A stretch of DNA of 64,000 nt from Apteryx mantelli (GCF_036417845.1 NC_090020.1:48034425-48098424); one strand, 5' to 3'; counted from the first letter of the stretch, positions 1 through 12,959 are shown. Numbers and translations: made by a program. The notes: generated by a model from the letters alone, not told the origin.

Positions 1-812
1 TTGCTTTAATACTGTAAATTTAAAAATGCGTTAGGATGACACACAGCTTCTCTGGTGGACAAACATATGGGCACATTCAGTACTCCCAGTTAGTCTGTCT
101 AATCTAAATTAAAGACTGCATGAGTATAGCAGAAATAGCAATGTATATGCTACAATAAAGGCCTCCAAAAAGAATTTGTCAAGATGACAAGCACACTGAT
201 CTAGACTAGTGCTTCACAATGGGCACAAGGGCAAGCAAAATTTGGGGAGACAAAGAAACATCCTGGAAATAAATACCTGAGAGTGGAAAAGAGGAAGGTA
301 GCTTAAAGTTAAGATGTTCATCAGAGGCTCAGTATACATGGTATCATTTCCCAGCCTGACAGTTTCGCACGTAACCTTTGGATTAGGCCTCAAAGCCATG
401 TTGGTTTCAGACATTGTGGCATACTTCCACACTTTTGCAACCTCCACTCTCACACTCTGAAGAGTGGCCTGATTCCAGGCTGTGGTATCATGACTTCTGC
501 CTAATCAGTCAAAAAAGATGGCAGCATCCTCCAGTTCTTGTGGCGAGGCTCTGCTCCAGACCATCGACATGTTAAAAAAGAACTTAATCTGTGATGCAGA
601 GTTAATCTTTTGCTTTCACATTCTTTCTGGTTTTATCAAAGTAGCGTACAAACACTTATTTTCTCTTTGTACAAATACTATTAAAATAGGCAGGGCCTAT
701 AGGTTTCTTTCAGATATAATAATGCTAAGGAAACTATGAGAAGTGAGGGGAGAAGAAGAAAGCAGAAAGCCAACAGACTAACAGAATCACAAAAATAGCC
801 CAAACTGTGGAA
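1..812. other. unique AT-rich DNA, no gene seen
   Basis: This stretch has no recognisable coding sequence, RNA gene or repeat until the CR1 tail begins. Short frames on both strands (for example 214-453 minus and 518-739 plus) have no recognisable domain and the length expected of chance frames. A lone copy of the CR1-type octamer, cagaatcac, sits near 781-789, about 30 bases outside the CR1 end. It may be a coincidence or a stray repeat unit. Confidence 0.6.
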
Positions 813-2659
813 CTCACAGAATCACAGAATCACAGAATCGCTGAGGTTGGAAGGGACCTCTGGAGATCATCTAGTCCAACCCCCCTGCTCCACCAGGGTC
901 ACCTAGAGCACATTGCACAGGATTGCATCCAGGCGCATTTTGAATATCTCCAGAGAAGGAGACTCCACCACCTCTTGGGGCAACCTGTTCCAGTGCTCTG
1001 TCACCCTCACAGTGAAAAAGTTTTCCTCATGTTAAGATGGAATTGTCTGTGTTTCAGTTTGTGCCCATTGCCTCGCGTCCTGCCGCTCGGCACCACTGAA
1101 AAGAGTCTGGTCCCATCCTCTCGACACCCTCCCTTCAGATACTTGTACACATTGATAAGATCTCCTCTCAGCCTTCTCTTCTCCAAGCTAAACAGGCCAA
1201 GCTCTCTCAGCCTTTCCTCATAAGAGAGATGCTCCAGTCCCCTAATCATCTTTGTGGCCCTTCGCTGGACTTGCTCCAGTAGTGCCACATCCCTCTTGTA
1301 CTGGGGAGCCCAGAACTGGACGCAGTACTCCAGATGTGGCCTCACCAGGGCTGAGTAGAGGGGGAGAATCACCTCCCTCGACCTGCTGGCAACACTCTTC
1401 CTGATGCACCCCGGGATACCATTGGCCTTCTTGGCCACAAGGGCACATTGCTGCCTCATGCTTAACTTGGTGTCCACCAGCACTCCCAGGTCCTTCTCCG
1501 CAGAGCTGCTTTCCAGCAGGTCAACCCCCAACCTGTACTGGTGACTGGGGTTATTCCTCCCCAGGTGCAGGACCCTGCACTTCCCTTTGTTGAACTTCAT
1601 GAGGTTCCTCTCTGCCCACCTCTCCAGCCTGTCCAAGTCTCTTTGAATGGCAGCACAGCCCTCTGGTGTGTTGGCCACTCCTCCCAGTTTTGTATCGTCG
1701 GCAAACTTGCTGAGGGTGCGCTCTGTCCCTTCATCCAGGTCATTGATGAAGAAGTTGAACAAGACTGGACCCAGGACTGACCCCTGGGGGACACCGCTAG
1801 CTACAGGCCTCCAACTAGACTCTGTGCCACTGAGCACAACTCTCTGAGCTCTGCCATTCAGCCAGTTCTCAATCCACCTCACTGTCCACTCATCTAACCC
1901 ACACTTCCTGAGCTTGTCTATGAGGATGCTATGGGAGACAGTGTCAAAAGCCTTGCTGAAGTCTAGGTAGACAACATCCACTGCTCTCCCCTCATCTACC
2001 CAGCCAGTCATTCCATCATAGAAGGCTATCAGATTGGTTAGGCATGATTTCCCCTTGGTGAAGCCATGCTGACTACTCCTGATCACCTTCTTTTCCTCCA
2101 CATGCGTGGAGATGGCTTCCAGGATGAGCTGCTCCATCACCTTTCCAGGGATGGAGGTGAGGCTGACTGGCCTGTAGTTCCCTGGGTCCTCCTTCTTGCC
2201 CTTTTTGAAGACTGGGGTGACATTGGCTTTCTTCCAGTCCTCGGGCACCTCTCCTGTTCTCCATGACCTTTCAAAGATGATGGAGAGTGGCTTAGCAATA
2301 ATGTCCGCCAGCTCCCTCAGCACTCGTGGGTGCATCCCATCAGGGCCCATGGATTTGTGGGTGTCAAGTTTGCTTAAATGATCTCTAACCCACTCCTCCT
2401 CCACCAAGGGAAAGTCTTCCTCTCTCCAGACTTTCTCTCTTGCCTCCAGGGTCTGGGGTTCCTGAGGGCTGGCCTGAGCAGTAAAGACTGAAGCAAAGAA
2501 GGCATTCAGTAACTCTGCCTTCTCTGCATCCTTCGTCACCAGGGCACCCACCCCATTCAGCAAAGGGCCCACATTTTCCCTAGTCTTCCTCTTACTGCTG
2601 ATGTATTTGAAGAAGCCCTTCTTGCTGTCCTTGACATCTCTAGCCAGATTTAATTCCAC
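813..2659 (-). mobile_element. CR1 LINE retrotransposon, 5'-truncated, well preserved
   Basis: This is a chicken-repeat-1 (CR1) non-LTR retrotransposon on the minus strand. Its 3' end lies at about 813-838, where the plus strand shows repeated cagaatca units, the reverse complement of the ATTCTGTG octamers that end CR1 elements. Just inside is the typical CR1 3' sequence, including gatgatctccagaggtccc on the minus strand. Most of the rest is the reverse-transcriptase part of ORF2. The 5' end is lost at about 2659: an in-frame stop lies directly upstream, and neither ORF1 nor the endonuclease domain is present. Such 5' truncation is usual for LINE insertions made by target-primed reverse transcription. 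The frame is nearly intact, so this copy is younger than the other two in the window. It cannot move by itself. CR1 rarely leaves clear target-site duplications, and I see none. Confidence 0.96.
1007..2659 (-). pseudogene. CR1 ORF2 reverse transcriptase, truncated and frameshifted
   Basis: The frame has 550 codons and opens at a GTG directly after a stop codon, so there is no genuine start: the N-terminal endonuclease half of ORF2 (normally some 900 or more residues in all) is missing. The reverse-transcriptase domain is complete and its key residues are present: NYRPVSL at about 161-167, motif [12 protein letters not shown] at about 231-241 with its catalytic Asp, motif [15 protein letters not shown] at about 288-301, and motif C FADD at 319-322. 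The C-terminal part ends in [10 protein letters not shown]. The family usually continues here, and on the minus strand the expected continuation resumes in another frame as far as a stop at 903-905. This is explained by one base missing from the T run at 1021-1024. In a complete element the protein would copy CR1 RNA at nicked chromosomal DNA. Host benefit is not suggested. Confidence 0.93.
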
Positions 2660-2986
2660 TTATGAAAGAATTTAGAAGTGCTGTATATATTCAGGTTTAA
2701 AAGAAAAGCTCATTTCCTTGATGCTGACTTCTAGTAATAATCAAAAAAACTTACTGTCCCGGAGGCAGAAAGAAGGCAAAAATGATGTTGTGTGCTTTCT
2801 TTTAGAATTTATAGTCTTCAGACAAAAACTGTGTTTGAGAATGATGAATTCTAATGCAATGCCAGTGAGAGCTGTACAGATATTATCAGAGAGAAAAAAA
2901 TAAATAAAAATGGATGGATTTTGAAAGGACTAGAAGAATGACATTCTTTGAGATAATGAAATAGTACATCAGCTATAAGCAAGAAG
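2660..2986. other. unique AT-rich flank of CR1
   Basis: Short AT-rich stretch between the CR1 truncation point and the GT microsatellite. I see no gene, no poly-A tract that would mark another insertion, and no further CR1 sequence. Confidence 0.5.
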
Positions 2987-2987
2987 C

Positions 2988-3028
<41 letters not shown>

Positions 3029-3031
3029 TGT
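2987..3031. repeat. GT/GC microsatellite
   Basis: An alternating purine-pyrimidine run, mostly (GT)n with a GCGCGC interruption at about 3012-3017. It is followed by TGTGTACATGTGTACACA at 3041-3058, which is close to self-complementary. Alternating tracts of this kind can adopt Z-DNA and are usually length-polymorphic. The small frame 2988-3236 that starts in the repeat is an artefact. Confidence 0.95.
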
Positions 3032-6000
3032 ATCTATATGTGTGTACATGTGTACACATATCTACATAAAATTCCCATATAAGTGTGACTATATATTTTT
3101 ATGTATTTATAGCTGTATATATATTCAATCGTATGTTGTCTTCTATTGGGGTGGGATGTCCTATCTTTATTTACAGACTGCAATATTGGACATATTTTAT
3201 AGGTCCATGGGTAGAGAACTCACGGTCTATATTTAAGCCCTGAAACTTAAAGACAGGAGAGGGATAGTGGTTCTTCCTTTTGTTTAGTGTACATCTTCTT
3301 GGTCCTAAAGCAGCCCTCTTTATTTCTCATCTACCTCTATGTTCCCTGCCTTTCCTGCAGCAATTCATCCTTGACCAAAGTCAGGAGAAGGCCTGTAGAT
3401 GTGGATTAATTCTATGTAGGCTCTGAAAACTTCCAGATGACCCCAGAAGAAGCAGCTTGTCTTTCAATCTTCTGTAGCAGCATTACACCTCAAATAAACT
3501 CACCCCAGTAACCAAGGGTCACCTACATGCAAAAAAATCTTCACCTGTGGACAGTTACTAAGCCAAGCTGGTCCAGCCAGATGGATTTGCTTGTCTGTAA
3601 ATCTTTCATCAGATTTGGTAATGTCCCAATAGAACAGACAGTGCCCAGACTGCTGTGATGATATATGGACATGCTTATCAGCCTGAATCCTAGCCAAGTG
3701 CCTGTTTTGTAAGGCGTTTGCTTGCATTTTACATTGTAAATGTTTTATAGTGAATAGCAGTACATTTCTTTGGCACTTCAGACCATAAGTATGATTTCTG
3801 CAGAAGGGGCCCAGCTCTGGTACTCCCGCCTCTGGACTACAGATACCATCTATGAGAATGATGCTCCTGGCTGCAGGGATAAGGGTCTCACCTCCAGACA
3901 GGCATCTGTAGCCTTCCACAGGAGAGGAGCAGTCCTAGGCTAAGAATGCAGCAGAAAAGGGGAGATGCAGGGCAAAAGCAATGGATAAGTGGGCAAGTGA
4001 GTAGAATAAAAGCACAGAGAGGTGAAGCAGCCCTCCAGGGAGGACTGTCAGACAAATAATTCTTTTACATATAGTGGGTTTTCGGAAGCAGTGCTTTGAC
4101 CAGGTTTTGGAGGAAGATGGGGAAACGAACCTCTGCATTGTGTGAGGTTCCCCTGGAGCAGACAGCTGAGAAGGACACTGCACAAAGAGGGAGTTTTTCA
4201 CACAGGGAAGTGGTTTACTGACTGGGAAAGAGCTTTAGCATCAAATAACCACCATGGCCATGTGGCTGCCTGGTATTCTGGCAGCAGCAGACCAGCATGG
4301 TTGGGTGGAAAGAAAACAAATGGAAATGGCTAAAGGTGGGATGAAGAGATAGAAGAGGGCAAAGTGATTAATATGGCACTTGGGTTCACACTCAAAGTGT
4401 TTTTGAAAGGGGGATTTCACTGCTGTGTGCAGATGGCTTTGTCCTTGATCCTTCCTTCCCAGAAGGCTTGGATGCTGCAACCACACCCAAAGCTGTTGTC
4501 TTGCAGGGCTAAAGATTTCTGGAAGTCCAGTATTTCTTAGGTCACTTGATTTGGTAGAGCTCCCTGTTGTTCTCAAAGAGACTGCAGACTTAATGGTATG
4601 AAATCACACCAGTGATGAGCTGGTCTCGCTGATGGTGACAGTAGGCCACGAATTCGCCAAAGAACACTGAGCAATTTCTGGGCAGGAGGAGAGGATTTTG
4701 TTGAATTTTCTCCTAAGTTATATGTAATCCTAGCAGATGCTGTGGTAGGAGCAGGTGTTACTATAGATGTTTTGGATTGGATGTCATGTTGCGGGACCAT
4801 GGTGACAGCTTGTACCAGGCTATAGCCAGGAGATTCCCAAAATGTGTGTGTGGGAAGGGTCAATGTGGTCAGTGATGGTGAATCAATCACCTGTGATAAT
4901 CAGGAGGGACATTTCAAAATGAAAACAATGGACTTTCCACAGAAAACTGCAGGCAGGCGTATCCCATTGCTAGTCCTGGAGCAGCTGAACACGCTGTGTC
5001 TCCCAAATGCCAAAATCCTGGCATGGACCACCCTGGGGGACAGATCAGATGGCAGAGACTTCATAGCTCTCATAGCAGGGCTGTGCTGTGCTGCAGGTGC
5101 TTGGTATGGCTAGCCTTTGGAAAGCATCTTCCTCCACTACAGGACCAGGATGGAGGCCTGCAATCTGGTATGATATTGCTAGATAACTGATGTCAGATCT
5201 TGCCACAGAGCCATGATAGTGGCCTTTCACAGCCTGAAATCTCGGCTTACTGCCATTTGTCCTTATCTTCTGCACAACCTGGTGCTATCAGTGAGTTTCA
5301 GAAATACACCCCAAAGAACTACAAAGAAATGTTGGGCATGAAATCATCAACGATGCTGTGGCACTCTCTGTTCATCACTAAGCAGCATACACAAGCCTAG
5401 CAGTTACCCAAGCTGTCTTACTGCCTGGGATAAACTAGACACCTAAAAAATTTAAAATGGCCAATCTCTCAACCTACCTGCTTCTCTTTGGAGCCCACAG
5501 CTTCTAAGTGTTACAAGCACAAGCCAGCAGGTGCACTCAAGCAAGGCAAAGGAGGCAGATGTTGATGATGATTGCCACAGGGCAGGTCCCTTGTGTCGCA
5601 TTTATTTTACATGAGGCAGACAAGAGAGGTAGCATTTAGGGTTAAAAGAGCCTTTATGGTTATTCTGCCAAGCTCTGTGGGTTTGCAGCCTCACTTCAGG
5701 TTGCTGCATTGTCAGTACTGTGTAGGCAGGCAGGGTGAACACTGGGACACTTTGACGTGGCTGCAGGAGGCCAGTTCTGGGTCATTCACACTGCAGGGAT
5801 CTCCAGGAATGATCCAGCCAAGTACGGAAAGCAGCCTCTGACCACTAGTCTATTGGCTATTTTTTCTCTCTCATTTTGACCAGAAAAGTTATTCCAGACC
5901 TGAGGTACATTCCCTAGCAAAAGCTGAGTCAAAACTTACCAGAAAAATGTGAAATTCAATATATCTCTCTTTCCCCTATAGAAAACTGCTACAATAAAAA

Positions 6001-9000
6001 TTTCCCAATCAGTTGGATTTAAGAATATTCAGATAAGTTGTGTTCACAGAGGTAGCTTTACTTCCTACAGCTAAATTAAAATTATTCTGAAATATCTAAT
6101 TCAAAAAAGTGCACGCTTCCGATAGAGAAAAAAACAATAGAAGAGTCATTAGGAAGCAGAGAAGCAACTAGCTTAAATATATACAATATGTTGTTTTGTT
6201 CAGAAATTTTATTTCTGCCTGAAAGCATACCTTATTTATTACTGTATTTTCAATCTGACTTCATTAACACTTCATCATACGTTACTGCTTAAACATCAAG
6301 TGTTTAGAAAAATTGACACGACTTACTTAAAATGACAACAGCCCTTCACCAGCCTAGTGAAGTCTGGTGCGATATCAGATGGTGAGATACACCAAATTGG
6401 AGGATGCCTAGAGTGGATGAGGAATATTCATCAGCATTTGGGACTGAAGCATGTCTAAACATATCCAATTTACAGTTGTTGTTTGTGCAATTTTGAAAGG
6501 TGATACTAGATTATACTTAAGTGATTAGGTATGTTAAAAGCTTTATATTATTAATTTCACTTTTTTCAAAAATTTAAACAAGATTTGGTTATAATTGTAG
6601 ATATAAAAATGTAAGGGGCACAAACGAATGTTGCAATTGTTAGTTAAGTCCTATCAACCAGTTACATGCACAACTGTATGACTGTGAGTTATGCAGTGAT
6701 GAGTTACGCAGGCCATCACAGTTGGGATGCTGGGTACATTAGGCAAGTGCACAGACTGACGTGCAAATAATGGTTTGTGCATGCTTATTCTGAGGGGAGA
6801 TGTGAAATCTTAAAGCTTTAATATAACTTCTTGAAGGGCAGGAGTTCATATTTTAAGATGCCATTTGCTTCACACAGAATGACAGTTTAGAATCAACAAG
6901 TAACATTTGTTTAATTTTATTTATGCAAATTTAAGCCCAGATTTCCAGAGTCAGATGTTTAGGATCATGCATTTAGATGAGTGACAAGATTTTCAGCTGG
7001 CCAAAGACATTAAACTCCTAAAATCATGGTCCCCTTACGCAGACATACTGTTTTACATACTTACATTTCAAAATATGGATTTCAATTAATAAATAGCAAT
7101 TATTAAATAAAAAAGATGCAGAATACTATTTTATGACTGCTTCACACTGCTTTAAAGCCAAAATACACAAAGTCTTCCTGAGCAGCAGCACCATTTGCTT
7201 ATCACCAGCCATAGCAAGATTATCATCACCCTGTGAATCATGAAGTGTGAATAGGAAAGATGGCAGGAGGAAGACAAAGGTACTATGAAGACAGCATCTT
7301 TGGTACGCTTTCTCAGTCCTGTATTCAGTACAATAATTTCTCCCAATCTATACTATCATGCATAAACTATGAGTCTTTGCCAATGACAGGATAGTATTTG
7401 GTCTGGTCCAATCCTGTTATATAAATGATGTCGCTATTTCAGAGTGATGAGATCACTTTATTTAGGGTCGTGGATAAACATATCCCCTAAAGAGTAAACT
7501 CTTTATCTGAAAGCATGTATGTTCTTTGGCTCTGTTTTTAAAGAGATTTGTGTACATTTTTTATGCTACTTGGTACACAGATTTTCAAAATCCATAGGTA
7601 CAAGTAACTCTTAAAATGACTCTGATTTGTATGTGACTATATCAACAGAGATCCATATATGCACAAAAAAGGCCAAAGAAAGTCAAAACAGGCCAAAAGA
7701 AAACAAAACACATTTGGGAAACTTCCTTGCTATTTTTCTTTTTTCCATTGTCTTATATCTTGCAAAGTCTCTTGTAAATGTTTTTCAACACATTCATTTC
7801 CATGTTCTAAAGCTTCAACATCTTTGCCTTCCTCTACCAAAAAATCTCACAAGTACATCATCATGCATATGATGCCTTGTCTCTGTATAATTATATGTTT
7901 TTAGGCAGCATGTCATGTTTTATATAAAGGAATTTAACCAGATAGTCCCTTACATGCCTTCCAATAAAGCAACATTTGTTAATATTAATAACATAATGAA
8001 AATTCACTGTGATTTTTTAAAATTAGTGGAATAGTTTTGCATCACATTGAGTTAAATCTTTAATGCCATAGAAATTTAATGAAAAGTATTCGTTATACAC
8101 GTCAGTGGGTTTGGAGCCTAATCTTACATCAGGATATTTTAGTAAAGAAAGACATCTGCATACAGAGTTTCTTTTAATGATAAATTAATATGACCCAGAT
8201 AAGAATAGAGTAACTGGAACATATAGGCAGCCACAATTCTGTATCAGGATCTCTCTGACGAAATTTCCCTAGATTGCTCAGTTTCATACTTCATTTGATA
8301 TTTATACTGTCATTGCACTTACACAGTACTGAATCTTCATGTTGCAAACACTGCAAGAGAACTTTTGTGTAGATGGATTTTTTTTATTATTTTTAAAATA
8401 TATATGAAACATTGTTACTAATATTACATTTCTGTTTTTTATTACACTTAAATTCAAGGATAAATTTGACCTGACAAAATCCCTCTAAATTCTTACTTAT
8501 CATAATCTGTAGAGTAACGAATTTCCTTTAGAGCTGTGACCCATTATACTCGGCAGTAGTGATCAGACACTACACAAGCTCCAAAATATTTATCTGATTT
8601 TGCTAAAAGAATCAGGATGAGAAAAATTTTTATTAGTTGCTATAGCCTCATTTCAATTTATTGCTTATCCTGTTTATATATACCATTTCATATACCATAA
8701 AAAAAAAGAAAGTAGGATTGACTCTACTAGAAATAAATAAAGAAACACATCTGGTACCTCCTATACAAGTTAATTGTCTTGAGATTAATTAATCAATAAA
8801 GTATGCCAATAAAGTATTCCTTCAGCTTAAGCTTCTTAGCAACTGGTAATCAGTGTTTACCTCTTTCTTCATAATCTTACCCGCTTTTTTCATTGCTAGT
8901 CTGGAAAATACATATGATAATACTTTCTCCCACATATTCATCAGTTCAGCATCATCAGATATTACTGAATTTATAGATGTTTGTTTTGGATAGCTCAGCA

Positions 9001-9844
9001 CCAAGCTGTCCTTGTACCAGCAGATTCAATTATTTCAAATTCTACTTATTTCAAATTCTGCTTACCGCTGAATTACAGCTTTCACGAGTCAGAGTCATTT
9101 ATACATAATCTGACACATTATTGTCATTAATTATTGTTCCCGTTATCATTATCATCATTATTTTAAAGGGAAAGTACGTGAATGAGTTGCTTGGTATAAT
9201 TAACTTTTCTTCAGAGTAATTAACTTAAAAAAGTTATTTCACTGAGAACATCAAAACTGTCTTGTTAATTCTAGGCTGCACAGATGAGAAAAAAAGGCAC
9301 TGAATGGCATTTGTACTACACAACCTCAGGCTATATCAGCTATTCTAGTTTAAAGTAGGTGACAATCAGGCCGCTTTGCCTTGTCCATTTAGTCCTGCCC
9401 ATTTTATGCACTTTCCCTGTGTTTCCCTTCCCCGTTTGCACCCTTCCCCTAGCAAAACGAGATTCTGACTGACATTTTCCTTTCCCAGGCGGACAACTCT
9501 TCATACCAACAGAAGCCAGCGATTGATGTATGTCAGACAACGGGGTCACGCAAATGTTAGCAACAGCGCTAGGCAGGAAGAGCAGGGAGAGGGAAACCAG
9601 AAGAGCAGAGCTGAGGGTTATCTTTTCTTTTGAAAGGAAGTGAGGAAGAAGAGAGAACAATACCAAACAGCGACCACTTACATTGTTTGAGAACAGTGAA
9701 AAGGAGTCACGTGCTCTCTGAAGTCTGCGTATTGGTGTAAGACACACACCCAAGAGTATTATAGCGATAGGGAGTTTAAAACACAATTTTCTACTAGTCC
9801 ATACTAACTCTCAGCCTTTCTATCAAGTAATATTTCAAACTCAC
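3032..9844. other. unique AT-rich DNA, no gene recognised
   Basis: Nearly 7 kb with no recognisable gene or transposon. The longest frame here (3500-3919, minus, 139 codons) has no domain, signal peptide or family likeness. The 9340-9786 minus frame (148 codons) starts with a hydrophobic stretch but has no other protein-like feature. AT-rich stretches at about 6180-6500 and 7900-8700 have the look of ordinary intergenic or intronic DNA. Confidence 0.55.
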
Positions 9845-10011
9845 CTCTCCTTACACTGCTGTGGTCAGGATGATGGAGACCAAGAAGCTCCTTCTCCTTC
9901 TTCTGGTTTAGAAATGGGCCAAGAAACCTCAGGCTTTCGTGCTCACCCCCGTCTCCTTGTCCACCTGGGGCAGAGCCAGCACACAAATACAGCACAACGG
10001 GAGAAACACTC
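9845..10011 (-). other. exon-like segment, minus strand (tentative)
   Basis: The minus strand reads a donor-like GAGAG/GTGAGT at 9844-9839 and, 167 bp upstream, an acceptor-like pyrimidine stretch ending in CTTTCTCAG at 10012-10013. One frame is open across the whole segment and includes an ATG at 9995. The segment is more GC-rich than its surroundings and has several CpGs. I recognise no protein family in the translation. The acceptor is only moderate, and decoy splice pairs are common in 64 kb, so this may be chance or an exon of a non-coding transcript. Confidence 0.17.
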
Positions 10012-12689
10012 CTGAGAAAGCCGAGCCTTCCTGAAGTGGAAATGTCTGCTTTTAGACCAAGAGGGAAAAAAAGGAATACGATTGATTCAAAAGAACATCA
10101 TGCTGAACAATGTCCAGCTCATGGACAGAAAAACACTGACACAGAGGGAGATTTTGCTAATTTTATTCACAATATTAGAGAGAAAACCAGGAAAAGAAAC
10201 AAGTTGAAAATACTCAGTTAACGTGTGTTTTTACCCTTTAAAATAACAGATCGGTATTTTTTTCTATAAATTTTATAGTACCAGAACATTCACAGTGATA
10301 TTCTCTTAAAATTTATTGCTTTTAGATATGAAAACGTGGAAAGATTTGATTCTCAGATTTACCATGTTTAAAATAGAGTTGTTGCAAGACAAAGATTCCA
10401 AAGCCTGTTCCTAGATAATGCTGAGCTCCCTCCGAGGATCCTCAATTTCTGTCAAGTTCAATGAGATTCAAATAGGCTTCAGCAGCACTTTACAGGGATA
10501 AAACAAAAAGAATTTCATTTTTGTACTTTAATCTGATTTTCAAACAACACAGTTTAGCAAAGCGCATTACAAAACTTATGTCTTGAATCCCTCTGGTCCT
10601 GGCAATAACTTGTCATGTCTAGATCAGGAAAAATCCACACGTTAATGAAGATGGAAGAGCTGGAACAGTTTTTATAGGACTTTCTTTCCTGCAGTTTAAA
10701 GCTTGCTCAGCATCACTGGGGTGTACCATGCAGCCTCTTCTATTTCTCTGCTCCATTTTTCTGCATCATTTTGATTTCCACTTGTAGCTATGCCAGTCAT
10801 AACAGGCTCTAACACTAGCTTGCAACAATTAAGATAAATTAATTCTTTCTTTGCTACAAACTTAATTAACTCTACTTTCCAAGAGAAAAAGATAGAGATT
10901 TATACCCCTTATGTGAGGGATACAAATTGCACAATAAAATGTAATTGTTCCCTCAGAGTGTAAGAGTAATATGTGTGTCTAAGACTGCAGCAGAAAGTTC
11001 ACTGGAGTCAATACAAAAAAATATCTCAAGCAGTGGGTCTTCTTCCGTAGTGAATTTAGCTGTAATTCCTTTTTACTTTTCATGATTCAGGATCACTTAT
11101 CATATCACACCTACCGTAAGATATACTTTATCATGAAGATTTTCATTTCTCCTTGACCTGTATCTGTTCTCCCTACCATTCTGTCCATAAATTGGTAAGC
11201 ACATTGAGCCTTTGATCTGACAATGTACTTAATCATGTGCATAAGTTTAAGCACCTGAGTAATTCTGTTGATTGCTGGATCCAGGCCACCTATGACTCAT
11301 CAGAAAGGCTGCAGAAAGATCAAGACACTTTATAATTACCTGGTGGAAAGGGTTCAGCACCTCTTTGTTTGACACATTTCTCCTACGTGATTTTTAGCGA
11401 ATTGCTTAAACTATGCCTCAAATTTGTCCTCAAAATGTTATGACTTTTGTCAAAGAGATATTGTGAGAATGCAGTCTTTGAAGTTTGTGAGGCACTGAAA
11501 TACAAATTTAATAGGTTGCACAGAGAAGCCAGTAATAAAGCTAAACACTTAGATAGGGGTTAGCTGAAATGGACCTTTATGTCTTTGAGAACAGGTGTTT
11601 AAAACCTGTAAAATACATAAAAGAAATGAGTTTGGAGATTAGCCTGATCTCCAGTGAAAACATATTTACGTTCAAAAATGATGCAGTGGAAGAAATGCTC
11701 CTACTAAGGACAGCCCTAGGATAGGAACGGCTGTACGACGTGAGCCGTTACTGCAGTCTGCCACCAGTGCAGCCAAGGAGGAAGGCTTCCACAGCACACC
11801 CTTTCATTTGCGCGGCAGTATTTTTAGTGTGATGGCACTAAAGGGTTGAAACCAGTGACCAGAGGTGGCAAAGGATTAAAAACAATCAACAAATCACTCT
11901 CCTTTCTCCCTCTTGACCTATAGAGATAAATAAAGGTCTGCATATGCAAATGTATTTATAAGCATATATGTGTATGTGTGTGCATATATGTACATGTGTA
12001 TGCACATACACACACACATACATACATATATAAATATATTTAGCTAATCAGCTGAACCAGTTCCTTTTACTATTTCAAAATGTTTTTCAAAAGAAAACTG
12101 GATGCTTTTTAATTCTTAGATGTTCTTAAAGGTTTCAAATTACACAAAGATTCTTAAATTTCTGCTTTCATGGAAATTGTGTGTGACAGGGAAGAAGAAA
12201 GGAAAGAGTTTGCTGAACACACATATGGATGAGAAATAAAATCTTTCTGTCCCACTGTAACACACAAGTCCCTAATAGGAATACAGTTTCTGTGATGCAA
12301 AGTGGTTGGGACAGCACCGATGCACTGTATCCACTTTCCATCATGAAACAACATCACAATACATTATAGAAAGTGTAATCTGGCCTGGGAGGCTGAGGAT
12401 GAAGCACGAAGAATAGCATTAGCATTAACATGAAGACTAAACGCCCTAAGCAGTACAGTGTTAGCATTTCCCTGTCATTTGGCTTTGTTATTCTTGCACA
12501 TGCACACACACATGTGCACTCAGGTATTCATTCATATGTATAAATATATATATAATATTTGATAAACAGCTTTTTTCTTCTTTTTCTTTGATTTTTTTCA
12601 GAATTCCTATGTGTAGAGAGAGATTTGAAATGTGTTTTCTTCTTTCTGTTTTTACAAGACTCTTGAAAACAGAATTTTCTTATAGATAT
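10012..12689. other. unique AT-rich DNA, no gene seen
   Basis: No gene or transposon is recognisable. A compound TG/CA-rich tract lies at 11963-12040 and is listed separately. Short frames such as 10036-10221 and 12154-12357 show no domain. Confidence 0.55.
11963..12040. repeat. compound TG/CA and TA simple repeat
   Basis: An imperfect run of TGTG and TATATG units passes into CACACACACATACATACATA and then TA-rich sequence. Because the first half is TG-rich and the second CA-rich, the tract is partly self-complementary and could fold back. This is a typical degenerate microsatellite. Confidence 0.85.
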
Positions 12690-12930
12690 CTGGTACAGGA
12701 ACATGATATTACATTAAATACTGCTGTTTTTTTCTATAATGCAATTCTATATAATAACTATTAATCTTTTGCTGCAACTGCGGACACCAGTGCTAATAAA
12801 AATATATCATTTGTATCAGTAATGCTAATGGCTTTTTTACAAGCAGCACAAGAAATATTTTGTATAATGGCTAGTTTTAATTATGAGCAGCAAATTTTAA
12901 AATGCAACAGCTCAGCATTGCTGTGAGGTG
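12690..12930. promoter_or_regulatory. possible conserved non-coding element upstream of a TATA-like box
   Basis: An AT-rich block of complex sequence without simple repeats, holding homeodomain-type cores (TAAT/ATTA, for example at 12760 and 12875) and E-box-like or CAGC-rich stretches. It ends just before a TATA-like box and a sharp rise in GC. I judge it by appearance only; conservation cannot be seen from one sequence. Confidence 0.2.
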
Positions 12931-12940
12931 TATATATAAG
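12931..12940 (+). promoter_or_regulatory. TATA-like box
   Basis: TATATATAAG contains TATATAAG, a good match to the TATA consensus. A transcription start about 30 bp downstream would fall near 12963, at the start of a GC-rich, CpG-containing segment that ends in a consensus splice donor. In an AT-rich window such boxes arise by chance, so the arrangement, not the box alone, is the argument. Confidence 0.25.
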
Positions 12941-12959
12941 TTTTCTCCCTGACCCTTAG

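Noticed and set aside
807..1223. Plus-strand frames over the CR1 element (also 1541-1780, 1647-1847, 2066-2266 and others)
   Set aside because: They are antisense or alternate-frame shadows of the CR1 reverse-transcriptase frame.
9340..9786. 148-codon minus frame with a hydrophobic start, as a secreted or membrane protein
   Set aside because: The composition drifts from hydrophobic to basic without any domain, and frames of this length are expected by chance in 64 kb of six-frame sequence.
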